DNA of 64,000 bases. Source: Posidonia oceanica. Its lineage: Eukaryota > Streptophyta > Magnoliopsida > Alismatales > Posidoniaceae. The translations under genes were made by a program, and so were the position numbers. Of this stretch, positions 44,686 to 55,211 are shown piece after piece. Each line of letters opens with the position of its first letter. Position 1 is the first letter of the stretch. The stretch covers positions 620,001-684,000 of the forward strand of contig JAZBRS010000077.1 of the NCBI GenBank assembly GCA_037176725.1, read 5' to 3'. The notes under the pieces were generated by a model. It made no database searches. It was given only the letters and a program-made list of their open reading frames with translations, and was not told the origin of the DNA.

Positions 44686-45879
44686 TTGCCAGAGCTTGAG
44701 TACCGACCCTCGTTGACGCCCCTGTTGCGACCTATTCGCGACCATTCCCTTTCCGAGCTATCCGCACTTGCGACGATAGCTCCTCTTAGGAAGCACCGCT
44801 TAAACACCCGTCGCAGCCCAGTTCTCACGCGCTCTAGGTTAGCAATGGCCCAGTACGTTAGTGAGCCTTCTTTTACTCCCGTCACGGAGGGTGTTTCCGT
44901 TCCGGCCCCTCTGGTTGCTCCCTCTGTCCCTCTTGTTCCCCCTCCGACGCCAGGGTTTCCTCCTCTGACGTCTCTAGGTTCTCAGTACACCCCGGGACAG
45001 TGGCAAGCCTCCCTTCCTCCGGATCCGGTCGCCGAATCTATCTTGACGGCCGTTACCCGCGCTCCGGAGACGCCACTGCCCCCTCCGTCCCAGGGATACG
45101 TCGCTTTCGACATCCCTTCCACCGCTGCTGCAACCTTCTCTGTAGAATCCTTCCCTCCCGGACAGTCTGTGTCCGTGCCACTTGTTTCTCAGCCTCCGCC
45201 GGCACTGCACTTCAGCGTCCCCACTGGCGAGACGCCCGAGGCGCAGTACCAGCATCTGATGGAGCTCGCCCAGAGACTGCAGGGCATGGCTCTATCAGTT
45301 CGTCCTTCTCCTGTCTCTGTCGTCCCTGAGGTTCCTCCGAGGCCAGTTCCTGCATTCCTAGCATCGACCTCTACACCTCCGCCTCGACCATCGTCGCAAC
45401 TGCTCACGGTTCCGACGATGGGGGCTCGTTTACCGCCTCCTCCTGCACAACACTTGGCACAGCATGCTCCACTTCCTTCCGGTGGTCAACCCTTCGGATC
45501 GGCTGGAGCCCAGTACCTCACTGGCTCGCTGTCTGGCACCCCGCCTGTACAGCAATTGGCGCTCCGTCATCCTACCCCTGTCCCAGCACAGCATGGCATT
45601 TATTCTTCTCCTCTCCCTCAAGTCCAGCATCCTGCATACACTCCTGCTTACACTATCCCCCAGCACGGATACGTCGGCCATCCCGTTGCTCCACCAGGCG
45701 ACGCTATGGTAGATCCGGAGGAGCACTTAGGTGCGACCCATTCGGCGTATGTGCTCGCTACCCCTGCTGATCCCTCTCCTCCAGCAGCAATCCAAGACCC
45801 CATCAATAATCGGATGGACGTCTTGGAGAAAGCACTACGACTAGTGCAGGGTACTGAGCACCAGACCTACCAATTCTGA
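44686..45879 (+). CDS. gag: N-terminal gag segment of A2 (ends at in-frame TGA)
   Basis: 397 codons from ATG 44686; a second ATG at 44845 (MAQYVSEPS) is also possible. The product is rich in Pro, Ser, Ala and Gln without catalytic motifs, as is common for the N-terminal part of Tat/Ogre gag. The TGA at 45877-45879 comes just before the gag core, and the core continues in the same frame, so this is not a natural C-terminus by comparison with gag proteins in general. Either the stop is a recent mutation or translation passes it at some rate; the sequence cannot decide. No ribosome-shifting signal was recognised. Confidence 0.75.
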   Translation: MPELEYRPSLTPLLRPIRDHSLSELSALATIAPLRKHRLNTRRSPVLTRSRLAMAQYVSEPSFTPVTEGVSVPAPLVAPSVPLVPPPTPGFPPLTSLGSQYTPGQWQASLPPDPVAESILTAVTRAPETPLPPPSQGYVAFDIPSTAAATFSVESFPPGQSVSVPLVSQPPPALHFSVPTGETPEAQYQHLMELAQRLQGMALSVRPSPVSVVPEVPPRPVPAFLASTSTPPPRPSSQLLTVPTMGARLPPPPAQHLAQHAPLPSGGQPFGSAGAQYLTGSLSGTPPVQQLALRHPTPVPAQHGIYSSPLPQVQHPAYTPAYTIPQHGYVGHPVAPPGDAMVDPEEHLGATHSAYVLATPADPSPPAAIQDPINNRMDVLEKALRLVQGTEHQTYQF

Positions 45880-48800
45880 GACCTCTGCTGCTTTCCAGAG
45901 GCGGTACTCCCTCCGAAGTTCAAAATCCCGGACTTCGAGAAATATAATGGTAGGGGCTGCCCCGTAGCACACCTAAAGGCGTATTGCGGTGATCTCGCTC
46001 AGCTTCAGGCTGACGAGAGGTTGCTGATCCGCTTGTTCCAGAAGAGCTTGACCGGGCCGGCACTCAAGTGGTTCACATCACTCGATATGTCAGCCATCAA
46101 GACTTGGAACGACCTCAGTCAGGCGTTCCTGGAGCAATACTCCTTCAACCTCGATCTTGTCCCAAAGAGGGCGGACTTGATCGCCATCAAGCAGAATTCT
46201 GGCGAGCCGTTCGGGGAGTACGTCGGCCGCTGGCGTGCCCTTGCCTCTCAGGTTCGAGATAGACCCTCTGACGAGGAGTCTATCGAGATCGTTATCAAAG
46301 GGGCGCAGCCGTCTCTCGGAGCTCTGCTTAGCATTCAGCCAGTCACTACTTTCGCGGCACTCATCAGAGCTGGAGCGCGCGTAGAGAGTTCTTTGCGGAG
46401 TGGCAACTTCCCGGCTCTCTCTACGTTCGCTAAGCAGGCAGCGACCAGTAGCAACAGTGCCAACAGCAGCACCTCCAACAACAACAACAGCGGCAGCAGC
46501 AACAACCGCCCGAAGAGGAAGGATTCGCCGAAGCCCGCTGTTGCATTCGTCGATTCTCCTGCTGTGCCTGTTCGCTTGCCGTCTCGGCCTGCCCCAGCTC
46601 AGATGGTGTACGCTCCTGCACCTAGGAATCCACACACACCGCACATCACAACCACCGCTAGACCGGTCTATCCTACCGCACCGGTTCAGCAAGGCCCGTA
46701 CCCGAGGCAAAGAAGACCACCCACCGAGAGGCGGAATTTCACCCCACTGGTGGAACCACTCACGGTCATCTTGCCAAAGGTGGCATCGCTCCTGAAGTTC
46801 CCGGAGGTCCGTCCGCCGCCAAGCCCCCTGCCGCATTGGTTTAGGTCGGACCTCTTCTGCAATTTCCATCGAAGCGTCGGGCATTCGACGGACAATTGCT
46901 TCTCCCTGCGGAATGCGATTCAGGACCTGATCGAATCGGGAACGATTGTGATCGACACGCACGAGGCATCCACCCAAGCACGCACTCATGCATCTGCATC
47001 TCCAGCTGTTCCCCCGCATTCTGGCATCGTCCGCCAACCTTTACCGGAGCACTCTTATCCGGGAGGGGCGGGAACCTCAGGCGTCCACTCTGTCTTTCCT
47101 TCTGGGCCTGCTACCTCTGAAGTAGACCCTTCCGATCTTATCTCTGACATCTCTGAGCCTTTCCCGGTCAGTCTCTACCTCGCGGCAGTTACCGGCTCCG
47201 AGTCGGGAATCCATTTGATCCGACCGCGTGCCAGGCCAGAGCACCCTCTCGCGCCTCCCACCGTGCTCCCTCAGGCTCAATCCCCTGTGCACCTTCTAGC
47301 TAGGGCCCAGCCTAGTTCCCCTATCCACCTTTTAGGGCGACCTCAGCCACACCTTCTAGGCAGACTTCAACCTGCCCCAGCCTTCCCACCCCAACAACCA
47401 TACCCCTTAGATAGACCTCGGCTACACCTCCTAGGCAGACCTCAACCTGCCCCAGCCTTCCCACCACAACGACCATATCCCTTAGACAGACCTCAGTATC
47501 CCGTAGGTCCCCCTGTAACCCCTCCTGTGCTCGCAGCACGTGCTCCAGTCGTCATCGATTTGACCCTGGACACCCATCGCGTCCCTTACAGCTACGCCAC
47601 GGAAATGTGTGCGGAAGTAACGCGATCGGGGAGGGTTTACAGGCCCCCAGTGCCGGCAACTAGGCCAACTCACCCTAGACCTGTTATGCCCCCACCCTCA
47701 AGCCAACCCATAGCAGATCCAACCCCAGATCAGCCCGTAGTTAGCCAAATCCCTACCCAGCCTGTAGTAACCCAGCTTCCTTCCACTATCCCCTTAGAAC
47801 CTGCTAGAACCACTCCTCCAGCTGCTAGGAGAAGCCAACCTAAAGCAGACTTAACCTCTCAGCTTAAGAAGGTCAAAGCCGACATCTCCATCTGGGATTT
47901 GATCCACACTTCTGCCGAGCACCGCGAGGCTTTTCTTCGCGTGTTCCAGGCTGCTCGTGTGTCCCAGTCCATTGAGCCTTCTGCCTTGGAGAGCATGGTT
48001 GGGTTAATCGTGGAGCCCCAGGTCATCTCTTTCACGAGTGATGAACTGCCTCCGGCGGGGATTAATCACAACCAGCCCCTATTCGTCACAGTGCAGTTCA
48101 AAAACTTCCGCATTCCCCTAACACTGGTTGATAACGGGTCAGGCCTTAACGTCTGCCCCTTGCGTACAGCAACCAAGCTCGGATTCAAAGCCGAGGATAT
48201 CACGCCAGCCGTGAAGGGAATGACTGCTTTTGACAACACTCACCATGACGCTCTAGGGATTCTGATTATCCCTCTGGCTATCGGTCCGGTCGTCTTCGAC
48301 GTAGAATTCTATGTCGTCGACTTGAAGCCTAACTTCAATCTTCTGCTTGGGCGCCCTTGGCTTCACAAGCATCAGGTCCTTCCTTCGACCCTCCATCGAA
48401 TGATAAAGTACCGTCGTGGCGATGATGTCATTGTCGTCATGGCGGAGAACTTTGAGAAGGAGCAGATCGAAGCAGTCTCTCCCGTGTCTTCGCAATCTAT
48501 CCCATTTGACCCCGAGACTTCTGAAGCCCTCTATCGTGTTAACCGGTGCGAGCCAGTTAACTTCGTTCCTGATCTCGAACGTGTCAACTCTTTGGCCGTT
48601 CACAGTAACCCCTTTCGAATGGTCGAGAATGTATGTCACAGGTGGGGTTACACAAAGGGCACGCCGCTCGGGCGTCACGGCCAAGGGATCGCGGAGCCGA
48701 TCGTAGCAGTGGAGCGAAGGAAATCGGAAGGCCTCGGCTACGAACCAAAGCTCGAAGAAGATCACTGCTTCCAGCTCAAAGCCCATGCACCAGCCATTCC

Positions 48801-51800
48801 CAGAGACCTCACTAACTTCACCAGTGCAGGAATTCTGGGATCCACCAACGATCAAGCCACGACGCCGACAGAGGATTGGGTGTGTGTTGAGGACTACTAC
48901 TCGGATGAGGAGCAGTCTGGCACAACAGAGGCAGTCCCAATCAGCTCAGCAGAAACAGTGGTCAGAGCAGAGGCCCCACAGTCAGTCTTTTCAGCTCCCC
49001 CTCTGGCAGATATAGCAGGCAGCTCAGCAGGCCCTGTGGCAGAACAAGCAAGTTCCCACTCTTTTGCAGCCACATCTGCATTACAAGTTCAGGCAGAGGT
49101 GCAGGAGTTAGAGACACTCCTTCTGACAGAACCAAACATGCTACCGACGGTCACAACCACATCAGTGCCACTGTCCCCATCTCCGGAGGGACCATCTATC
49201 AGCTCAGTCAGCAACGCGGCTCAGCCCGCTCCAGCATCGTCCTCAGGAATGCAGCTGGCGCAGTCCGCTTCGCATTCTCCTGACAACCAGCAGCAGCTCT
49301 CATGGCAAGACCCTATGGCGTCAGAAGCTGCGCTCTCTCAGTTACGGCCTGATACAAAAGGCCAACTGAGCACTACACTCTCCGGGCCCTTGAGCCCTCT
49401 GAAGAGCACCCCTGCTTATTCTCCAACTGTGACCCTGGCAGCTTATTCATCCTTAGCACCGCTAGCCTGTCTATTTGGGCCATCTACGTCAGAATTGCCA
49501 CCATCGGGCGCGCCCGTGAACCAGATCATGCAGACCCCAAAGGCGGCGATCTGTCTTGCAGCCGGGCCAGTGCCGCAGGCCCCCGGCGCCTACTACGTCG
49601 ACTCCCCCTCGGACGAAGAAGAAGGAGTGGCGATAGAAGCCCAGGTCGATTCTTGGATGTCCGACCTAGAGTTGCTTTATCAAGAACAACTCAAGTCGAT
49701 AGCAGAGGACCTGGCAGATCACCAAGCTGTAGAAAGGAAAGGGAAAGCCGTAGTCACGGATCCTCCTCTGCAAGAGGACCATGCCTCTATCATGGTCCTA
49801 GAAGACTCAGCAGCGCCGGACTCCCCTAGACCAGATGAGCTCATCACTCTTCAACCAGAAGGCGGGTCTAGGTGGTTTGTGCAACCCATGCCTCACTTGA
49901 ACAATATACCGAGCGGTAGTAACCAGATCAGCCGCCAGTCTGGCGTATCCCCCACAAGCACACTAGAAGACCCAGAGGGAGGAACATCAGTAGTACATGC
50001 AGCAGCAGTAACAGAGCAGAATGCCTCAGCAGCAGAGCAGTCAGCAGCCTCAGCAGCAGAACAGTCAGCAGTATCAGCAGTAGAGTCAGCTAAGCCCTCA
50101 GCAGTATCAACAGAGCACTCAGCAGAGCCAGCCAGGCCAGAGCAAACAGTAGAAGGAGTTGCTGGGACGGAGGTCGCGCACCGAGGCTACAAGAATACCC
50201 GAGTGAGCGTGACCATCCTGAAACGTCACCAGGGCCAAGCAGCGGAACACATACACTCTTTCAACATCACAAGCCCTTCCTTCGAGAAAGAGATCCTCTC
50301 AGAACTTATTGCCTATGGAGAGGAGGATGATACGGGCATGGACGAGACTGACGAACCTTTGCCCGAGTTCCGGCCCTATGACGACGACCCAGAAGGCCCC
50401 AATCTCCATGTTGAAGAAGAAACGGAGGTTGTCAACATCGGCACAGCTGAGGAAGTCAGAGAAGTTTGCATCAGTGCCCAGCTGTCCGCCCAGGCCCGAG
50501 CAGAATTCATCGCATTCCTGAAAGAATATGCGGATGTCTTCGCCTGGAGTTATGAAGATATGGTCGGCCTTGACATAGAAATAGTGGTGCACAATCTGCC
50601 CTTAAATCCGGATGCCAAGCCAGTAAAGCAGAAATTGAGAAGATGGCGACCGCAGTGGCTGCTCATGATCAAGGAAGAGATAATGAAGCAGCTCGGAGTC
50701 AACTTTCTGAAGGTCGTTCTTTATCCTGAATGGCTGGCAAACATTGTACCTGTGCCCAAGAAAGATGGCCGAATCCGGATCTGTATCGACTACAGGGACC
50801 TGAACAAGGCGAGTCCCAAGGACGACTTTCCATTGCCTCACATTGACGTCCTAGTCGACAATACAGCAGGCCACAAGATGCTCTCCTTCATGGACGGCTT
50901 TTCTGGATACAATCAGATCAAAATGGCAGAAGAGGACATGGAAAAGACTTCATTCATCACCCCTTGGGGAGTCTTCTGCTACCAAGTCATGCCGTTCGGC
51001 CTGAAGAATGCTGGTGCAACCTATCAAAGGGCCATGACTGCGCTATTCCACGACCTCATGCACCAAGAAGTGGAGGTCTATGTAGACGATATGATTGCCA
51101 AAACCAAAGAGCCCGAGGATCATCTTGCCTGTCTCAGAAAGCTCTTTAACCGTCTACGGAAGTACAAGCTGCGCCTGAATCCCAAGAAGTGCGTATTCGG
51201 GGTATCTTCTGGCAAATTGCTCGGCTACATTGTTAGCCAAAGGGGGATTGAGGTGGACCCGTTGAAAGCACAAGCCATCGTGGACATGCCACCCCCTAGA
51301 ACTGAAAAAGAAGTCAGAAGTCTGCTTGGGCGTTTACAATATATCAGTCGCTTCATTGCACAGCTTACGCCCATCTGTGAACCCATATTCAAGCTCTTGA
51401 AGAAGAATGCGCAGATTCACTGGAACGAGGAGTGTCAGGATGCATTTGCCAAGATCAAGCAGCTTTTGATCAAGCCTCCTGTCCTGGTCCCGCCTACGCC
51501 AGGGAGACCTTTGCTTCTCTACCTTTCTACCACGCAGCATTCCATGGGCGCCGTCTTGGGCCAACATGACGAATCTGGTAGAAAGGAGCGCGCCATCTAC
51601 TACCTGAGCAAGAAATTTAATGAATGTGAAGCCAGGTACACAACACTAGAGAAGACTTGCTTGTCCCTTGTCTGGGCTGCACAGAAGCTGAGGCACTACA
51701 TGATGGCATACCCAGTACAGCTCTTATGCCGGCACGATCCCATCAAATTCCTCTTCCAGAAGCCGGCCATGGTGGGCAGATGTGCCAAGTGGCAGGTGTT

Positions 51801-51912
51801 ATTGTCCCAGTACGACATCACCTTTGTCACACAGAAGTCCATGAAGGGTCAAGCAATGGCAGACCATCTTGCTGACCTCCCTCTGCCTGAATACCAGCCC
51901 CTCCAGACGTAA
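45880..51912 (+). CDS. gag-pol: gag core - protease - G-patch - reverse transcriptase - first RNase H of A2
   Basis: Open from 45880, same frame as the preceding segment, to TAA 51910-51912 (2010 codons). Order: gag core (about 45907-46470; KFKIPDFEKYNG, then FQKSLTGPALKWF); zinc finger C-x2-H-x4-G-H-x4-C at 46858-46899; Pro-rich repeats (47280-47520); aspartic protease with active-site Asp at 48130 in VDNGSGLNV and a later LLLGRPWL; retroviral-type G-patch (about 48622-48760); acidic and Ser/Ala-rich linker (48780-50500); reverse transcriptase (about 50620-51370) with YVDDM at 51079-51093; RNase H (about 51500-51890). In this RNase H the usual first catalytic Asp is Ser (codon 51526), the same as in A1, so it is probably a catalytically dead tether domain. 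There is no start codon directly after the TGA, so expression needs readthrough, splicing or an internal start. Confidence 0.88.
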   Translation, partial: DLCCFPEAVLPPKFKIPDFEKYNGRGCPVAHLKAYCGDLAQLQADERLLIRLFQKSLTGPALKWFTSLDMSAIKTWNDLSQAFLEQYSFNLDLVPKRADLIAIKQNSGEPFGEYVGRWRALASQVRDRPSDEESIEIVIKGAQPSLGALLSIQPVTTFAALIRAGARVESSLRSGNFPALSTFAKQAATSSNSANSSTSNNNNSGSSNNRPKRKDSPKPAVAFVDSPAVPVRLPSRPAPAQMVYAPAPRNPHTPHITTTARPVYPTAPVQQGPYPRQRRPPTERRNFTPLVEPLTVILPKVASLLKFPEVRPPPSPLPHWFRSDLFCNFHRSVGHSTDNCFSLRNAIQDLIESGTIVIDTHEASTQARTHASASPAVPPHSGIVRQPLPEHSYPGGAGTSGVHSVFPSGPATSEVDPSDLISDISEPFPVSLYLAAVTGSESGIHLIRPRARPEHPLAPPTVLPQAQSPVHLLARAQPSSPIHLLGRPQPHLLGRLQPAPAFPPQQPYPLDRPRLHLLGRPQPAPAFPPQRPYPLDRPQYPVGPPVTPPVLAARAPVVIDLTLDTHRVPYSYATEMCAEVTRSGRVYRPPVPATRPTHPRPVMPPPSSQPIADPTPDQPVVSQIPTQPVVTQLPSTIPLEPARTTPPAARRSQPKADLTSQLKKVKADISIWDLIHTSAEHREAFLRVFQAARVSQSIEPSALESMVGLIVEPQVISFTSDELPPAGINHNQPLFVTVQFKNFRIPLTLVDNGSGLNVCPLRTATKLGFKAEDITPAVKGMTAFDNTHHDALGILIIPLAIGPVVFDVEFYVVDLKPNFNLLLGRPWLHKHQVLPSTLHRMIKYRRGDDVIVVMAENFEKEQIEAVSPVSSQSIPFDPETSEALYRVNRCEPVNFVPDLERVNSLAVHSNPFRMVENVCHRWGYTKGTPLGRHGQGIAEPIVAVERRKSEGLGYEPKLEEDHCFQLKAHAPAIPRDLTNFTSAGILGSTNDQATTPTEDWVCVEDYYSDEEQSGTTEAVPISSAETVVRAEAPQSVFSAPPLADIAGSSAGPVAEQASSHSFAATSALQVQAEVQELETLLLTEPNMLPTVTTTSVPLSPSPEGPSISSVSNAAQPAPASSSGMQLAQSASHSPDNQQQLSWQDPMASEAALSQLRPDTKGQLSTTLSGPLSPLKSTPAYSPTVTLAAYSSLAPLACLFGPSTSELPPSGAPVNQIMQTPKAAICLAAGPVPQAPGAYYVDSPSDEEEGVAIEAQVDSWMSDLELLYQEQLKSIAEDLADHQAVERKGKAVVTDPPLQEDHASIMVLEDSAAPDSPRPDELITLQPEGGSRWFVQPMPHLNNIPSGSNQISRQSGVSPTSTLEDPEGGTSVVHAAAVTEQNASAAEQSAASAAEQSAVSAVESAKPSAVSTEHSAEPARPEQTVEGVAGTEVAHRGYKNTRVSVTILKRHQGQAAEHIHSFNITSPSFEKEILSELIAYGEEDDTGMDETDEPLPEFRPYDDDPEGPNLHVEEETEVVNIGTAEEVREVCISAQLSAQARAEFIAFLKEYADVFAWSYEDMVGLDIEIVVHNLPLNPDAKPVKQKLRRWRPQWLLMIKEEIMKQLGVNFLKVVLYPEWLANIVPVPKKDGRIRICIDYRDLNKASPKDDFPLPHIDVLVDNTAGHKMLSFMDGFSGYNQIKMAEEDMEKTSFITPWGVFCYQVMPFGLKNAGATYQRAMTALFHDLMHQEVEVYVDDMIAKTKEPEDHLACLRKLFNRLRKYKLRLNPKKCVFGVSSGKLLGYIVSQRGIEVDPLKAQAIVDMPPPRTEKEVRSLLGRLQYISRFIAQLTPICEPIFKLLKKNAQIHWNEECQDAFAKIKQLLIKPPVLVPPTPGRPLLLYLSTTQHSMGAVLGQHDESGRKERAIYYLSKKFNECEARYTTLEKTCLSLVWAAQKLRHYMMAYPVQLLCRHDPIKFLFQKPAMVGRCAKWQVLLSQYDITFVTQKSMKGQAMADHLADLPLPEYQPLQT

Positions 51913-53706
51913 TTTCCTGATGAAGACATTCTCTTTGCAATGGAGGACTCTGAGCAGAAAGATCCTGAAGAAGCAGAGGAATGGCAGCTCTACTTTGATG
52001 GTGCAGTCAACAAGAAGGGCCGAGGCGTAGGCGCAGTGCTGACCACGCCCCAAGGACAGATGACTCCTTTCGCGAGGAAGCTGACTTTCACCTGCACAAA
52101 CAATGAAGCAGAATACGAAGCATGCATCCTAGGGTTGAAAGTCGCCCTCGAGCATGAGGCGCAGAAGCTGCATGTGCACGGCGATGCCATGCTGGTGATT
52201 TCTCAAGTGAACGGCGATTGGAAGACAAAAGATCCCAAGCTTGTGCCGTATCACGAACACCTGCTGAGGCTGATGAAAGAATTCAAGAGCATCCGCTTCA
52301 CATACCTGAACAGAGCGAAGAACGCGTATGCAGACGCACTAGCAACTCTGGCATCCTGGCTCACCATTTCAGAAGACAGCACTGTGGATGTATCAGTCAC
52401 TCGCATTGAGCAGCCTGCATACTGCATGAGCATAGAAGAAGCGGATCCCGCAGAGGGGCAGCCCTGGTATCAAGACATAAAATCCTTCCTCGAGTCTGGT
52501 AACTTTCCTCCTGATACCACGGCAGCAGACAAGAGAACTTTGGCGCGTCTGGCGTCAAAGTTTGTGTTAGGGGCCGGGCAGCTGTACAGAAGATCATACA
52601 ACCAGATGCTACTGCGCTGCCTGAACAAATCGGAGGCCGACACGCTGATGCTTCAAGTGCATGCGGGAACTTGTGGCCCGCACATGAACGGCGTCCTCCT
52701 GGCCAAGAAGATCATGCTTCAAGGATATTTCTGGCAGACCATGGAAGCCAACTGCTGCCGGTTCGTGCGTAGATGCCATAACTGTCAAATTCATGGTAAC
52801 TTCATCAAGGCCCCTCCACATCAGCTGCACAACATGTCTTCGCCATGGCCTTTCTCCACCTGGGGAATCGATGTCATCGGCGCCATCCACCCCGCTGCTT
52901 CAAATGGGCATCGTTACATTCTCGTAGCGATCGATTACTTTACCAAGTGGGTGGAAGCGGCCTCTTACAGGACAGTCACCGCTGCGGCAACAGAAAAATT
53001 TATCAGAAACAATATTGTTGCCCGGTATGGGGTCCCGTACTCTGTCATCTCTGATAACGGCTCAAACTTCATTGCCAAAAGGATCGAAGAATACCTGCAA
53101 AGTCTCAAGATCAAGCACCATCGATCCTCGCCTTATCGGCCTCAGATGAACGGAGCAGTGGAGTCTGCAAACAAAAACATTGTCAAGATTCTGAAGAAAA
53201 TGGCAGAAATCCACAAGGATTGGCATGACAAGCTCCCGTACGCACTCTGGGCGTACAGGACATCAATACGGACCTCTACAGGAGCCACCCCGTACTCTCT
53301 GGTGTACGGCATGGAAGCGGTATTACCTGTTGAAGTGGAGATCCCCTCTCTGCGGATCCTGCGGGAAGCTGAGTTGGAAGAAGCAGAATGGGTCGAAGAC
53401 CGCTGCATCCAACTGAACTTGATTGATGAGCGCAGATTGCAAGCTATGCACAACGCTCACTGCTATCAGAAGCGGATGGCCAGAGCATTCTTGAAGAAGG
53501 TCCAGCCCAGAAGCTTTCAGCCAGGGGACCTTGTCTTGCGCGTCATTCATTTGCCTGACGGTCGAGGGAAATTCCGACCCAATTGGCGCGGCCCCTTTGT
53601 GGTCAAACAGATCTTCTCGGGAGGCGCTGTGACTCTTGAGGATATGGACCAGATTGAGCAGTCTGAGCCCGTCAACCTCTGCTATCTCAAGAAGTACTAT
53701 CAGTAG
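51913..53706 (+). CDS. pol: Archaeal-type RNase H and integrase of A2
   Basis: Same frame as the preceding segment; the first ATG after the TAA is at 51940. The second RNase H has all four catalytic acids: Asp 51997 (YFDGA), Glu 52111 (NNEAEYEA), Asp 52183 (VHGDAM) and Asp 52333 (YADALATLASW). Integrase follows: zinc finger with His 52660, His 52681, Cys 52774, Cys 52783; catalytic Asp 52870 (WGIDVIG), Asp 53053 (ISDNGSNF) and Glu 53161 (MNGAVESANK), with 35 residues between the last two. The C-terminal part has NWRGPFVVK (about 53581) and ends KKYYQ; no chromodomain. This is the diagnostic arrangement of the Tat/Ogre lineage. All catalytic residues are intact. Only the TAA at 51910 separates it from the rest of pol; A1 has a sense codon (CAG) at the matching place. 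Confidence 0.9.
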   Translation, partial: FPDEDILFAMEDSEQKDPEEAEEWQLYFDGAVNKKGRGVGAVLTTPQGQMTPFARKLTFTCTNNEAEYEACILGLKVALEHEAQKLHVHGDAMLVISQVNGDWKTKDPKLVPYHEHLLRLMKEFKSIRFTYLNRAKNAYADALATLASWLTISEDSTVDVSVTRIEQPAYCMSIEEADPAEGQPWYQDIKSFLESGNFPPDTTAADKRTLARLASKFVLGAGQLYRRSYNQMLLRCLNKSEADTLMLQVHAGTCGPHMNGVLLAKKIMLQGYFWQTMEANCCRFVRRCHNCQIHGNFIKAPPHQLHNMSSPWPFSTWGIDVIGAIHPAASNGHRYILVAIDYFTKWVEAASYRTVTAAATEKFIRNNIVARYGVPYSVISDNGSNFIAKRIEEYLQSLKIKHHRSSPYRPQMNGAVESANKNIVKILKKMAEIHKDWHDKLPYALWAYRTSIRTSTGATPYSLVYGMEAVLPVEVEIPSLRILREAELEEAEWVEDRCIQLNLIDERRLQAMHNAHCYQKRMARAFLKKVQPRSFQPGDLVLRVIHLPDGRGKFRPNWRGPFVVKQIFSGGAVTLEDMDQIEQSEPVNLCYLKKYYQ

Positions 53707-55211
53707 CCGAAAGCGGCCCCGTTGCAGATGCCCTTCTCCCACTTGCATTTTCATTCTCGCCTTCTTGCTTCAACTTTGTTTCAAATCATCATCGTCATCC
53801 TTTCAACTCTTACATCCCTATTCAAATCATCATCATCGTCATCCTTTCAGCTCTTGCCCCCTTTCTTTTCAAATCATCATCGTCATTCTCTCAAGCATTG
53901 TATCTTTAGCCCGGTGATGACAACCGGAAGTGCTCGCCTGCTCTGGGAAGAGTCACCCTGCCTCACCCGGCACTACTTAGATGTCTTAGCAAGTGAGGGA
54001 GCCACCACCAACGAGGACAGGCAAACTGTCTAATCTCGTAAGGACATACATCTCTGAGAGAGAAAAATGTTAGGATGTGAATCTGAAAAGGTGAGAGTAG
54101 ACATCTAGACTCGGGCACGTCCAAGGAACAGAAGACGAAGACAGAAACCGGCCCTAGAGATAGGGGTGTGCAGTCTAACCCTGCTCCTTCTACCTATCAC
54201 ACAGCAGACCCAAAGCCTAAATCCATTACATTTCAAGCACCCTTCTTTTGCCACCAAAATGGGGATAGCAAAAGCCTGAAAAAAAGAGGAAAAAGATCAA
54301 GCAAAAAAAAAAAAAAAAAAAGGAAAAAGAAAAAAAGAGATACAACAAAAACAAAAACAAAAAAAAGGAGGAAAGCAAGCAAAACAAAAAAAAGAGAAGA
54401 AGAAAAGGGCAAAGGTAGCCCAAAAAACACAGGCATCGTTATCCCCCATGCTTTACTAGAGATCCCCAGTATGTCAAGCCTGGAAAAGGGGTCTACCACA
54501 TCCTCCCAAGAGCAAACACATACCTTCTCCTAACTAGGGGCAGAGAAAGACTGCATACCTATGAGGGAGGAGTCAATCAAAAGTGAGAGCTGAAAGAATA
54601 GGTGTAGGTCCTGAGAGTGCAGCAAGTAGCCTGTCCTCACCACACCGCCATCTGTATAATGCCAACACCTGTTCCGGAGCGCCACCAATAAGCCGAGAGT
54701 CTGAGTAGGACCCAGTGAGTCAAGGACCACTCCCTTCCTCTGCAGCAGGCACCAAAGCACTCCGCACGCTGAGGGCACTCAAGCATCCACTCAAGCATAC
54801 TCATTCATCCAATACTACTCATCTTCATAAGCATAGCACTTGCATCCTGCATACATGCATCCTCTTCTGTCATTTCTTTTCTCATCAATCATTTCGCTCT
54901 GCAACACGCTCCGGCCCTGAGACAGTACTTCCCCCCAGCAGAGCGCGTCGACGACTCTCAAGCTGCGCTGGTCTAGATCTCCTGCCGGTCCTCGCCCCCG
55001 TGTCCGCAAGACTGCCGCAGAATCCCTTTGCTTATCTGTGCTTAACTGCTATGTTCTGTTATCAACTGCTAAATGCATATGCAACTACATTTTTCAGCCT
55101 CAGACTTTGTCTTCTATCAAAGATTATATGCCTACGAGATCTGACTGTTTACTGATAGCAGGTACACTCAAGCTTTGCATCCATCAGCCTCTGTCTTCTG
55201 CAATCAGCGCA
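53707..55211 (+). other. 3' noncoding region of A2 between integrase and the extra ORF
   Basis: Homologous to A1 5065-6030 and, inverted, to E 34216-35238. It has a poly-A/AAG-rich tract at 54285-54410; the frame through it (54168-54533) is low-complexity. An in-frame upstream extension (55038-55211) of the next ORF begins here, but its residues do not look like part of the domain. Confidence 0.65.

Noticed and set aside
54168..54533. Lys-rich 121-codon frame
   Set aside because: Generated by an AAG/A-rich low-complexity tract in the A2 3' noncoding region.
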